From Pantoea anthophila (lineage in GTDB: Bacteria; Pseudomonadota; Gammaproteobacteria; Enterobacterales; Enterobacteriaceae), in assembly GCF_006494375.1 (NCBI RefSeq), contig NZ_VHIZ01000038.1, positions 92,622 to 156,621 of the forward strand: a stretch of 64,000 bases of DNA, written 5' to 3'. The translations under genes and the position numbers were made by a program. Shown here in pieces: positions 20,386 through 28,659 of this stretch (the first letter of the stretch is position 1; each line of letters begins with the position of its first letter). The notes under the pieces were generated by a model. That model made no database searches and was not told where the DNA came from. It was given only the letters and a program-made list of their open reading frames with translations.

Positions 20386-20662
20386 TTAAAAAGTCATACC
20401 GCTAACGACATACGTGGTTTTAACGCCGGCGGCTATAATTACTGGCCCAGTCTCCAGGCTATAGCCCGTTCCTGTCTGAGCAATCTCAACGTCATCTATC
20501 GTCTTTTATCCACTGACTGTCCGGATAGATACTGCTGGAGGAGTGGCCCGTCTCTGCCTTAAGGGTGGTGAAGTGTTTACCCTGTTCTGCGTTGAGGCCT
20601 GTCGCCATTGCAGAGGAAGAGGCACACAGTGCTAAGCCAGGACCGCTCAAACAACATTCCAT
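20386..20662 (-). pseudogene. Decayed YfaZ-like outer-membrane protein gene
   Basis: On the minus strand, one frame reads NAEQGKHFTTLKAETG then SSIYPDSQWIKDD and hits a stop; after a small frame change it continues as GTGYSLETGPVIIAAGVK, TTYVV and ends in GMTF before TAA. These blocks resemble the start of YfaZ-family outer-membrane proteins (normally about 180 residues), with the middle barrel strands missing and a C-terminal Phe retained. The remnant therefore has at least one frameshift and an internal deletion. The identification is from remembered similarity. Confidence 0.55.
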
Positions 20663-20720
20663 CGAATCTGTTTTCCGTGAAGTCAGAGGATGAGGTAACT
20701 CTGCTCAGTGCAGAAAAGGC

Positions 20721-20957
20721 CTATTTTTGTACAATTTCCTTAACATCATGCTGCTGGAGCTGATGCATATTTCCATCTGTATCTTTATAGGCAATCATGC
20801 CGGTCTCTTTGTCTTTAGCCGGCTTGCCTTTGGTGGTAATCATGTGACCATCCGTGGTTGAGATGATGTAACTCCCGGAGCAGGCAGCCAGTGACATGGC
20901 TGAGAGCATCATGGCAAGGATAATGGCACTTCTGTGGATAAAGGCTGAGGATTTCAT
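20721..20957 (-). CDS. YgdI/YgdR-family lipoprotein
   Basis: 78 residues with a lipoprotein signal (lipobox LAAC at residues 22-25) and a mature domain of about 53 residues carrying the family pattern YIISTTDGHMITTKGKP and AYKDTDGNMHQL, an SH3-like DUF903 fold. These are outer-membrane or periplasmic lipoproteins of unknown function, common as several copies in Enterobacterales. Confidence 0.88.
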   Translation of the reverse strand: MKSSAFIHRSAIILAMMLSAMSLAACSGSYIISTTDGHMITTKGKPAKDKETGMIAYKDTDGNMHQLQQHDVKEIVQK

Positions 20958-21870
20958 AACCGTTCCCGTATATTGCTGTTTAAAACGATGCCGTATTATG
21001 TTTTCGCATTCTTAAACGACGTGATAACAGTAGGGCATTCAAAAGATTTACGTGAATTAAATTGATCTGGATCATTTATAACAAGCCGAGTCCCCTCTCT
21101 TAACGGCAGCCTTATCCAGCCACTACAATCCGCTTTAAATTCTGGCAGAACAATGACGCCGAAGAGTACACACGCTTATGCTTGGCGTTATGCAAAGATT
21201 TCGCATCGGGATAAAGCCTCAATGTAATTGCACGTTACTATTGGATTTCAAATTAACCCTATATTGCTTCTCACCTGAGTGGTTCTTTTTTACATAAATC
21301 GCTGAGTCATTCAGGCGTTATAGCCGACTCAAGGGGAGGGTATTTGCCGAATCAGGGCGAATTTAATGATGTTACTTGCTTAACAGCCCGCGAGGGATTA
21401 CGTTTTCAAAGACAATTTAAAGAGCAGGATATAGCACCCATAACAGCATCCTGGCACTTATACCGGATAACCGGAGCCACGACGGTCTGCGCCCTGATGT
21501 GCAGGCGGAAAAGAAAGGCCAGATTATTTGTCATCAACCCTTATGTTAGTTACAACAACCAATAAGAGCTGGCAGTATTATCCGGGCGAGCCTGCGCCCC
21601 GCTGCCCCTCTCTGGCAATTATCATCGAGCTGTTCTGAAACTCCGAGTGCCCTTTGACAAGCCGCCCCGCACGGCCCGGAGGGCCGTAACAGCTGTTTCT
21701 GTAGTATATGTATGATGTAACTAAATGCACGGGTGGATGTCAGATCAGATATAACGGCCAGTCAGTAAACCCACTGCTTAACTTAAATAAAAGGTTCCTG
21801 AGGCGTCAGAAACCTTTTCCGGTATCACGCGGTCAGATAATGCAACGATTTGCCCATTGCGCAGGCCGAA
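20958..21870. other. 913-bp region without a confident gene
   Basis: A 73-codon frame at 21344-21565 begins with TTG after GGGAGGG but has no recognisable product, so it is not called. A perfect 7-bp hairpin ACGGCCC/GGGCCGT lies at 21671-21687. A stronger hairpin at 21789-21818 is listed as a terminator. Confidence 0.45.
21789..21818. terminator. Hairpin downstream of the microcin-like gene
   Basis: AAAAGGTTCCTGA and TCAGAAACCTTTT form a 13-position stem with one G-T type mismatch and A/T-rich flanks. It lies 53 bases past the stop codon of the microcin-like gene. Confidence 0.75.
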
Positions 21871-22152
21871 TCAACTGACCTGAAAAGCAATAAAAAGACC
21901 GTTATTGAACCAGGTCACTTTCTCGCCCGCCTCGTTGAGCATCCATCCGGCTTCACCCATAGACGAATTGTTCCAGCTTTTGTATTCAGTCGCGCTGGCC
22001 AGACCGATAGCATTAATGGTTTTAGCGGCACGATTATAATTGAAGCAGCAATCTGAATTCAGGCCAGCGTCATTCCACATCCCAAGTAACTCTGCGTAGC
22101 CGATATCAGCACCGCTGACGCTTTTCGCTTCTGATATATTTAATAAGCGCAT
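21871..22152 (-). CDS. Microcin-like precursor with double-glycine-type leader
   Basis: 93 residues behind a strong ribosome-binding site (GAGGGAGTTAAT). The N terminus MRLLNISEAKSVSGA follows the pattern of class II microcin and bacteriocin leaders (for example the MRTLTLNELDSVSGG leader of microcin V), with a Gly-Ala processing site after residue 15. The predicted mature part is 78 residues, rich in Asn, Gly and Ala, with one CC pair and several Trp and aromatic residues. No C39-peptidase exporter, membrane-fusion protein or obvious immunity gene is nearby. It could be an orphan microcin, a remnant of a cluster, or another secreted peptide. Confidence 0.6.
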   Translation of the reverse strand: MRLLNISEAKSVSGADIGYAELLGMWNDAGLNSDCCFNYNRAAKTINAIGLASATEYKSWNNSSMGEAGWMLNEAGEKVTWFNNGLFIAFQVS

Positions 22153-22507
22153 ATTAACTCCCTCAACATTTAAGTTACATTAAATAGGTATCGCGGCGTC
22201 ATTTTATCAAAAAAGTCTTTTTTCACGCTGCTGGTCCAGCAGATTATCAGGCCAGAATAACGATTAAATTTTTTCAAAGAAAATAGCTAATCGAACTGCT
22301 TCGATTGACATTTTTGCAGGCACACGATATCCCTTTAAAAAAGGGAACCAGGTTTATTGTAAGTTAAAAAGGTGAACAGAACGTGAGTAATAAGAGCATG
22401 ACGCGTTGAGCCTTGTGCCCTGTGTTTAAATAACGCCTGTTGTAACTCTGCATCGTTGCTCATGCGCCTCTGGTAGTGAACATGTCCCTATTTCGGAGTC
22501 AGGGCAG
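22153..22507. other. 355-bp intergenic region
   Basis: AT-rich divergent region between the microcin-like gene and the Rpn remnant; it must hold the promoter of the former. No further gene is seen. Confidence 0.5.
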
Positions 22508-23100
22508 ATGAAGACAAACTATACCCCTACACCTCATGACGCTATGTTCCGTCAATTTCTGACCCAGCCAGATGTTGCCCGTGATTTTATGGAAATACAT
22601 CTTCCGGCAGAGCTTCGGGAAATATGGGATCTCAGCACACTCACGCTGGAATCCGGTTCGTTTGTCGAGGATGACCTCCGGCAATATTTCAGCGACGTGC
22701 TTTACAGCCTTAAAACACGCGCTGGCGACGGTTACATTCATGTTCTGATTGAGCATCAGTCTACGCCCGACAAACATATGGCCTTCCGTCTGATGCGCTA
22801 TGCGGTGGCGGCCATGCAGCGTCATCTGGAGGCGAAACATCCGACGCCCAATCCTTTGTTCGCGAACTGGCACAGCGTGTGCCGCAACACGGAGACGCAC
22901 TCATGACCATCGCACAACAACTTGAGCAAAAAGGCATTGAGGAAGGGATTCAGATTGGCAGAGAGAAGGGCCATTCTGAAGGTGAACGCGACGCAACCCT
23001 GAAAATTGCGCGGACGATGCTGCAGAATGGCCTCGACCGCGATACCATCATGAAGATGACCGGCCTGACCGATGAGGAACTGTCACAAATCCGCCACTGA
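22508..23100 (+). pseudogene. Rpn-family recombination-promoting nuclease, internally deleted
   Basis: The first 120 or so residues ([20 protein letters not shown], then [19 protein letters not shown]) are the PD-(D/E)XK nuclease start of Rpn proteins, which are normally about 300 residues. At about 22850 the sequence jumps to the family C terminus in another frame ([20 protein letters not shown] and the charged tail GIEEGIQIGREKG), so some 130 codons are missing and the frame is broken. The tail could still be read alone from the ATG at 22903. Rpn genes are frequently found as remnants. Confidence 0.85.
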
Positions 23101-23219
23101 GTTCGCCTCATCGTCCCTTTAATCCCGCTGAATTATCCCTTTTACAGCCTGTTGAACTGCCGTTGACCCTGACGGCCATTTTCCCCTGCCTGTCCGATGT
23201 CAGATCAAAAATCGAAACG

Positions 23220-23239
23220 CTTATCATTTGTAGAATAAG
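23220..23239. promoter_or_regulatory. Possible Fur-type operator upstream of feoA
   Basis: CTTAT and ATAAG are inverted around ten A/T-rich bases, 28 bp before the feoA start. Fur control of feo is well known in Enterobacterales, but the match to the 19-bp Fur consensus is only partial. Confidence 0.3.
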
Positions 23240-23267
23240 TGCTTCTTACTCAGAGGCAGAACAGGGT

Positions 23268-23492
23268 ATGGCAATTAACACAGGCTGCTCCTACCGGATA
23301 GTGGGCTATCAACCCTCGGTCAATTCCACCTGGCGTCAGAAATTACTGACGATGGGTATGCTGCCGGGCGCAGTGATTGAAGTTATTCGTGTCGCCCCCC
23401 TGGGTGACCCGGTACAGATCTCAACCCGTCGTGTCACTCTGGCGGTGCGACAGGGTGACCTGGACGCAATTATTCTGGAGGAAATCGTCTGA
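23268..23492 (+). CDS. feoA: Ferrous iron transport protein A
   Basis: 74 residues forming an SH3-like FeoA domain: GYQPSVNSTWRQKLLTMGMLPGA and the conserved PLGDPVQI block. FeoA is a small cytoplasmic partner of FeoB needed for full Fe(II) uptake. The ATG at 23268 gives the family N terminus; the frame upstream is not used. The stop codon overlaps the feoB start by one base, so the pair is translationally coupled. Confidence 0.95.
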   Translation: MAINTGCSYRIVGYQPSVNSTWRQKLLTMGMLPGAVIEVIRVAPLGDPVQISTRRVTLAVRQGDLDAIILEEIV

Positions 23493-25816
23493 TGAAAAAG
23501 ATAACCATCGAGCTGATTGGTAATCCTAACACCGGTAAAACAACGCTGTTTAATCAGCTCACTGGCGCCCGCCAGCGGGTGGGGAACTGGGCGGGCGTCA
23601 CAGTTGAGCGTAAGGAGGGACAGTTCTTTACGGCCCGGTCAGATGTCCGGCTCATCGATTTACCGGGAACCCGCTCGCTGACAACCCTATCTGCCGAAAG
23701 CTCCATCGATGAAAGCATCGCCTGCCAGTACCTTTATCAGGAGCATGCCGACATCGTGATTAACGTCGTCGATGCCTCCCGTCTCGAAAGCAACCTGTTC
23801 CTGACGCTTCAGCTACTGGAGCTGGGGCTGCCCTGTATTATTGCCCTCAACATGCAGGATATCGCCGCCAGCCAGAACATCACTATCGATACGGAAGCCC
23901 TGTCAGCCCGGATGGGCTGTCCGGTCGTTTCACTGACCTCAACCCGGGGTGACGGCATTGCACAGCTTAAAGCGTTAATCGATGAACCGCAGGTTTATCG
24001 CGCACCGGAGCAGGTATGCTACCCGGCAGCGATTGAATCGGCCATCGGGCAGCTATGTCAGCAGATGTCCGCCACAACAGCGCCACAGAAACGCCGCTGG
24101 CTGGCCTTACAGTTGCTGGAGGGTGATATCAACAGCCTGAAGCTTTGTCCGGAACTGGAAGCCCACTTACCAGAAATCACGCAGCAGGTGGGTGAAGAGG
24201 CGGGCGTACAGATTGCCGACTATCGTTATCGCGCCATTAATGCAATCTGTGCGGCCGTCAGTCATAGCGATCAGGCCGCGCCCGCGAATCTCACCAGCCG
24301 TATTGATCAGGTTGTGCTGAACCGCTGGCTGGGCATTCCGATTTTTCTGGCGGTGATGTATGTGATGTTCGTGCTCTCTATCAATATCGGCGCCGCCTTG
24401 CAGCCGCTATTCGACAGCAGTTCGGTGGCGATATTCATTCATGGTGCACAATGGCTGGGTGCGGTCTGTCACTTCCCGGCCTGGCTGACGGTGTTTCTGG
24501 CGCAGGGGATCGGGGCTGGCATCAACACCGTGCTGCCGATTATTCCGCAGATTGGCCTGATGTTCCTGTTCCTCGCTTTTCTGGAAGACTCGGGCTATAT
24601 GGCTCGCGCCGCCTTTGTGATGGATCGGTTGATGCAGTCACTGGGCCTGCCGGGCAAATCATTTGTGCCATTGATTGTCGGCTTTGGCTGTAACGTGCCG
24701 TCAGTGATGGGGACACGCACGCTGGACACGCCGCGTGAGCGTCTGCTGACGGTGCTGATTGCGCCATTTATGTCATGCGGTGCGCGGCTGGCGATCTTTG
24801 CGGTTTTCGCTGCGGCATTTTTCCATGCACACAGCTCCAGCCTGGTTTTCTCCCTCTATCTGCTGGGGATTATCGTCGCGGTCGTAACCGGGCTGGTACT
24901 CAAGCATACCCTGCTGGGAGGTGAAGCCTCACCGTTCATCATGGAGCTGCCGGTCTATCACCGGCCCCATCTCAAAAGTCTGCTGCTGCAGACGTGGCAA
25001 CGGCTGAAAATGTTTGTGGTGCGGGCCGGGCAGGTCATCATCCTGGTGAGCATGCTGATTGGTGTACTGAGCAGTTTTGCATTCAATGGCCAGCTGGTGA
25101 ATGACATTAACCACTCCGCACTGGCTGCGACCAGTAAAGCGATTACGCCGGCGCTGCTACCGATAGGTGTCACACAGGATAACTGGCAGGCAACCGTGGG
25201 ACTGGTGAGTGGCATTATGGCGAAAGAGGTGGTGGTGGGCACACTTAACAGTCTTTACACCACCGAGGCGATTCAGAGCAGCCCGTTCGATCCGCAGGCT
25301 TTTGACCTGGGAGGTGAGTTAAAAGAGGCGCTGACTGAAACCTGGACTGGCTTAAAGGCTGCGTTCAGGATCGATGCACTGGCGCATCCCATTGAAGCCA
25401 GTAAAGGTGATGGCGACATGGCGTCCGGCCCGATGAGTGTGATGTCGGATAAATTTGGCAGTGGGTTTGCCGCCTATAGCTACCTGATTTTCGTCCTGCT
25501 CTACATTCCCTGTGTCTCTGTCATGGGAGCGATTGCACGCGAAGCAGGCAAGAAATGGATGATGTTCTCCTTTTTCTGGGGACTGAACATCGCCTACACC
25601 ACGGCGACGCTCTTTTATCAGGCGGTCACGTTTGCCCGTCATCCCGCATTCAGCGCAATCTGCATCTTATGTGTCGTGGTGCTGAATGTCATCATTCTGC
25701 TGGCACTGCGCAAAGCAGGGAATCGTGTGCAGAACATCCCCATCATGTTCAGGGAGGAGAGAGGGCGTTGTCAGGGCTGCCACGGCAATTGTGATAAGCA
25801 GGGCGGATATGCCTGA
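23492..25816 (+). CDS. feoB: Ferrous iron transporter FeoB
   Basis: 774 residues, near the E. coli length. The N-terminal G domain has G1 GNPNTGKTTLFNQL, G3 DLPG and G4 NMQD, followed by the helical guanine-dissociation-inhibitor-like region. The membrane part contains the two Gate motifs, with the conserved Cys in GFGCNVPSVMGTRT and FMSCGARLAIF. It imports Fe(II) across the inner membrane. The C terminus has a Cys-rich tail (RCQGCHGNCDKQ). No feoC follows, although most Enterobacterales have feoABC; an inverted repeat ATCACC/GGTGAT comes just after the stop. Confidence 0.96.
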   Translation: MKKITIELIGNPNTGKTTLFNQLTGARQRVGNWAGVTVERKEGQFFTARSDVRLIDLPGTRSLTTLSAESSIDESIACQYLYQEHADIVINVVDASRLESNLFLTLQLLELGLPCIIALNMQDIAASQNITIDTEALSARMGCPVVSLTSTRGDGIAQLKALIDEPQVYRAPEQVCYPAAIESAIGQLCQQMSATTAPQKRRWLALQLLEGDINSLKLCPELEAHLPEITQQVGEEAGVQIADYRYRAINAICAAVSHSDQAAPANLTSRIDQVVLNRWLGIPIFLAVMYVMFVLSINIGAALQPLFDSSSVAIFIHGAQWLGAVCHFPAWLTVFLAQGIGAGINTVLPIIPQIGLMFLFLAFLEDSGYMARAAFVMDRLMQSLGLPGKSFVPLIVGFGCNVPSVMGTRTLDTPRERLLTVLIAPFMSCGARLAIFAVFAAAFFHAHSSSLVFSLYLLGIIVAVVTGLVLKHTLLGGEASPFIMELPVYHRPHLKSLLLQTWQRLKMFVVRAGQVIILVSMLIGVLSSFAFNGQLVNDINHSALAATSKAITPALLPIGVTQDNWQATVGLVSGIMAKEVVVGTLNSLYTTEAIQSSPFDPQAFDLGGELKEALTETWTGLKAAFRIDALAHPIEASKGDGDMASGPMSVMSDKFGSGFAAYSYLIFVLLYIPCVSVMGAIAREAGKKWMMFSFFWGLNIAYTTATLFYQAVTFARHPAFSAICILCVVVLNVIILLALRKAGNRVQNIPIMFREERGRCQGCHGNCDKQGGYA

Positions 25817-25994
25817 CCCGATCACCCGGTGATAGCGTCAGTTAATGACCAGGGGCAAGGCCGGAGATCTGAATACAATGGCGGCGACGCGTCAGGAAAC
25901 GGCGAAACCGCCTGTTAATCAGTGAGATGGTTCAGGAATAAAGCCCGAAAAGTGCTGTCCCGTACCGGTTTACTCACAGGCTGTCCACTTTTTC

Positions 25995-26003
25995 TGTGGA
26001 TAA
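25995..26003 (-). other. Consensus DnaA box
   Basis: Read on the minus strand the sequence is TTATCCACA, a perfect DnaA 9-mer, 42 bp beyond the 3' end of the cre-like gene. It is single, so it may be chance. Confidence 0.35.
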
Positions 26004-26044
26004 CTTCATCCGCCGAAGACGCTGAGCGCGCTTTTATGTCAGCG

Positions 26045-27082
26045 TTAATCAGGCAATGCGCCGTCAGCATGCTGTTCCATAAACTCCACCATGGCCCCTT
26101 TATGGGCTTCGACATGACGAATATAGCGCATCAGCGTCTCCGGCTTTTTCCAGGTGCCTTCCTGCATGATTCTGGCTATGGGGTAGCCTTTGTCTGCCAT
26201 ATCCTGTGCTGCGCCAACCCTTGCGCTGTGGCCACTCCAGCCGGTATAGCGATTTTTATTGGCTTTCACGCCTCCGGTTTTTCCCGCACAGCGCCAGGCG
26301 CGTTCGAAAATCTGCTCCAGAGCCCGGGTGCTCATAGGTTTTTCGGCTGGGAGGGAGCGTCCCGAGCGGTGGACAGCGGTAAACAGATAGGCATCGGGCT
26401 GGCCGGAAAGCCCGGACGCGTCCAGCCACTCCTCCATTCGCTGGGTGGAACGCGTACTGAGGGCTTTAATTAATCCACCGGTCTGTACGACGGTTTTGGT
26501 CCAGGCCACATCCAGAATGATACGTCCATCACCGGCACGCATCACATCACGCACCCGTAACCGCGACAGTTCACTGATACGCAGCAGCGTTGCGTATGCG
26601 ACGTGCAGAAAGGCCAGATCGCGGCGCGCCTGAAGGCTGTCAGCACCTGACCACTGCCTGTCCAGCGCCAGCAGATCGCTCAGCCTGAAGGGCACAGCCT
26701 GTCCCGCCCGCTCGCCACTCATCACCGCCACCCGGTTTATCTTCTTCATCGCACGAAAAACCTGCGGCGAGGTGTTGGGCACGGGCAGACCTGCGTTACG
26801 GTGTAACATCGAAATCAGAGCCGCATGTGACGTGACGGTGGAGGAAGCCCGCCCGCTGTCAGCCAGGAAAGTAAGATAGTCGCGCAAATCATCGGCGCTC
26901 ATCGGCAGAAAGCTGCGCTGATTTTCTTCCGACCACTGATTGCAGATCCGCATCACGCTCAGAAGCTGTCGCCACGTGTTAGGCGAGAAGGCCTCTTTGT
27001 CCTGCACAAATTGTCTGAGGCGTTCAGCGATATCCCCGCTCCGGTTCATCTGCAGTTCAGTTAACGGCACTAACTCTGTCAT
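26045..27082 (-). CDS. Cre-type tyrosine site-specific recombinase
   Basis: 345 residues, the length and clear likeness of phage P1 Cre over the whole protein (for example LLRISELSRLRV, GWSGHSARVGAAQDMA). All catalytic residues are present: Arg168, Lys196, His285, Arg288, Trp311 and the nucleophile Tyr320. Cre recombines loxP sites by strand exchange without accessory factors, and in P1 it resolves plasmid dimers. A lox-like site lies at 27237-27270, 155 bp upstream of the start, and a large inverted repeat lies between them. I recall described Cre relatives from Pantoea (Panto/pox), and this may be one. No other phage or plasmid genes are visible in the window. Confidence 0.95.
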   Translation of the reverse strand: MTELVPLTELQMNRSGDIAERLRQFVQDKEAFSPNTWRQLLSVMRICNQWSEENQRSFLPMSADDLRDYLTFLADSGRASSTVTSHAALISMLHRNAGLPVPNTSPQVFRAMKKINRVAVMSGERAGQAVPFRLSDLLALDRQWSGADSLQARRDLAFLHVAYATLLRISELSRLRVRDVMRAGDGRIILDVAWTKTVVQTGGLIKALSTRSTQRMEEWLDASGLSGQPDAYLFTAVHRSGRSLPAEKPMSTRALEQIFERAWRCAGKTGGVKANKNRYTGWSGHSARVGAAQDMADKGYPIARIMQEGTWKKPETLMRYIRHVEAHKGAMVEFMEQHADGALPD

Positions 27083-27117
27083 TTTTGCTCACTGATTGAC
27101 CGAAAACGGCGTTGATC

Positions 27118-27176
27118 GCGCTACGTGAATTCTGAGAAAAAAGCAGGGGATGAGCCCGCCAGAATTTACGTAGCGC
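27118..27176. repeat. 17-bp inverted repeat in the cre upstream region
   Basis: GCGCTACGTGAATTCTG at 27118-27134 and CAGAATTTACGTAGCGC at 27160-27176 are reverse complements at 16 of 17 positions, 25 bases apart. The repeat starts 36 bp before the recombinase start codon, where an operator would lie. It could also form a hairpin in the mRNA leader. Confidence 0.85.
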
Positions 27177-27921
27177 TGCCATTTTACAAAATGGTTTTGA
27201 CTGTCTGTCATCATAACCCGGCGCATCCATACTGTCATGACTTCGTATAAGAATAATTATACGAAGCCAGCAAGAAGAGCCACTTTTTCATCAGGAGGCA
27301 ACGACGGCCGCAAGGAATCTACTGACATTCGCGAGGATATCGACACCGGATAGAAAGTGACAGGAAAGAGGCTCAGGAATGAAATTCAGAAATCGCGCCA
27401 GAGGTTTATCCGAATTTAAGCGAGAAGGCAGCGAAGCTGATGGTTTATTTTTAACTCAGAATCTTCAAGTCCGGTCGTGAAGTAATTAGCCATCTGGCGT
27501 TGATTAAAAAACTGCGATGCTATATTTCCCTCCGCTTTGGATATCACCCGAAACGCTGCGGACACGTTATCTGCGCCCCCTGCTTTACTCCTGAAAAATG
27601 CGCCTTAACGCCGTTAACAATCCAATGAGGAGAACATGAAATCAGCATATAAATCTAAATAATCGCATATCAGAGATTTAAGTTTCATGCAGAGTAGGGC
27701 GTAAGGTAACGTTACGCCACAATAGCAGAGCACGTATAGCCAGCATTAACAAAAGAATAACTAAACCCGGCTGCTTTTTATTCATTACGGCATCAGAAAA
27801 TAATTACATCCTTTACATTTCAGATTCACGATTCCTTATTTTAACCCGTATTTACCGGTGTTTTCTCAGAGATCAGAGAGAGCGCCCCCCTAAGCCAGGA
27901 TGAGTTAATGGAGACTATTTC
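27177..27921. other. 745-bp region with lox-like site, short leader ORF and hairpin, no confident gene
   Basis: Contains the lox-like site (27237-27270). An eight-codon frame at 27636-27662 (MKSAYKSK) has a perfect AATGAGGAGAAC ribosome-binding site, and a 7-bp perfect hairpin GGCGTAA/TTACGCC lies at 27698-27718. These may be a leader peptide with a weak terminator or the remnant of a gene. Otherwise nothing is seen. Confidence 0.5.
27237..27270. promoter_or_regulatory. lox-like recombination site
   Basis: Left arm ATGACTTCGTATA matches the P1 loxP arm ATAACTTCGTATA at 12 of 13 bases. The right arm TATACGAAGCCAG matches loxP at 9 of 13. The spacer AGAATAAT is exactly 8 bp. The two arms are mutually symmetrical at 11 of 13 positions. 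Its position upstream of a Cre homologue makes it the likely native target. Confidence 0.88.
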
Positions 27922-28389
27922 ATGAAAAAAACATTATTATCATTATCCCTGACAGGTCTGCTTTGCGCGCCCGCCATTACGCTGGCACAGCAGCCGGAAA
28001 CCTGCATTAAAGCCTCTGAACAGGATGTCGCCAGCCTGTTCGACAAGTGGAATGACACGCTGGCAACCGGCGATGCGACGAAGGTTTCGCAACTCTATGT
28101 CAGTGATGCGGTATTACTGCCCACTATCTCCAATCAGGTCAGACTCACCGATCAGGAACGGATTGATTATTTCAAAGACTTTCTGAAAAAAGGGCCGCGC
28201 GGTAAAATCAACTCCCGCACCATCAGAACCGGCTGTAATAAAGCAATTGATGCCGGCGTTTATACCTTTACGTTTAAAGATAACACGCAGGTAACCGCGC
28301 GCTATACGTTTACTTACGTCTGGGATGGAAAAGGCTGGAAAATTTCGACCCATCACTCCTCGGCAATGCCGGAGTCGGCAAGCAAATAA
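27922..28389 (+). CDS. Secreted SgcJ/EcaC-type (SnoaL/CaMKII-association fold) protein
   Basis: 155 residues. A typical Sec signal peptide (MKKTLLSLSLTGLLCAPAITLAQ) is followed by a 130-residue alpha+beta domain of the NTF2-like type (FDKWNDTLATGDATKVSQLY and FTYVWDGKGWKISTHHSSAM). Two Cys (ETC and TGC) could form a periplasmic disulfide. These domains bind small molecules or act as accessory units; no specific function can be given. The start has GGAG seven to eight bases upstream, and a terminator follows. Confidence 0.82.
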   Translation: MKKTLLSLSLTGLLCAPAITLAQQPETCIKASEQDVASLFDKWNDTLATGDATKVSQLYVSDAVLLPTISNQVRLTDQERIDYFKDFLKKGPRGKINSRTIRTGCNKAIDAGVYTFTFKDNTQVTARYTFTYVWDGKGWKISTHHSSAMPESASK

Positions 28390-28415
28390 TTACAGCGCAT
28401 CATCACTCTAAAATT

Positions 28416-28440
28416 AAAACCAGCCTCTGAAGCTGGTTTT
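28416..28440 (+). terminator. Hairpin terminator
   Basis: AAAACCAGC and GCTGGTTTT pair around a short loop 26 bases after the stop codon, and TTTT leads into AATTTT. Confidence 0.8.
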
Positions 28441-28500
28441 AATTTTATATAAAACCGACAGTTTCCCTTCTGCAGTACCAGCCATATATGCATTTAAAAT

Positions 28501-28528
28501 GCAAAGCTGTAATATGAATTAGCTTTGC
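28501..28528. repeat. Inverted repeat upstream of the organosulfur operon
   Basis: GCAAAGCT and AGCTTTGC are perfect reverse complements, 12 bases apart, so their centres are 20 bp (two helical turns) apart. It is 131 bp before the first gene of the operon and is a candidate operator for an activator or repressor. Confidence 0.6.
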
Positions 28529-28659
28529 GTATATTGTAATAACCGCGCTATTTACTTCGTTCTGACCAGCTGCCTATTATCGCTTTCAACGTTTATTAAT
28601 GTGATGCACTCAATATCAGCCTGCCTGATTTGAAGTCTCGCTCTTTTACCGGAAGCGCC

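Noticed and set aside
21344..21565. 73-codon plus-strand frame starting with TTG
   Set aside because: Ribosome-binding site plausible but the product is not recognisable and has no microcin immunity features such as membrane helices.
26000..26012. ATAACTTCATCCG, resembling a lox half-site
   Set aside because: Only 9 of 13 bases match, no second arm is present, and the match overlaps a DnaA-box sequence that explains part of it.
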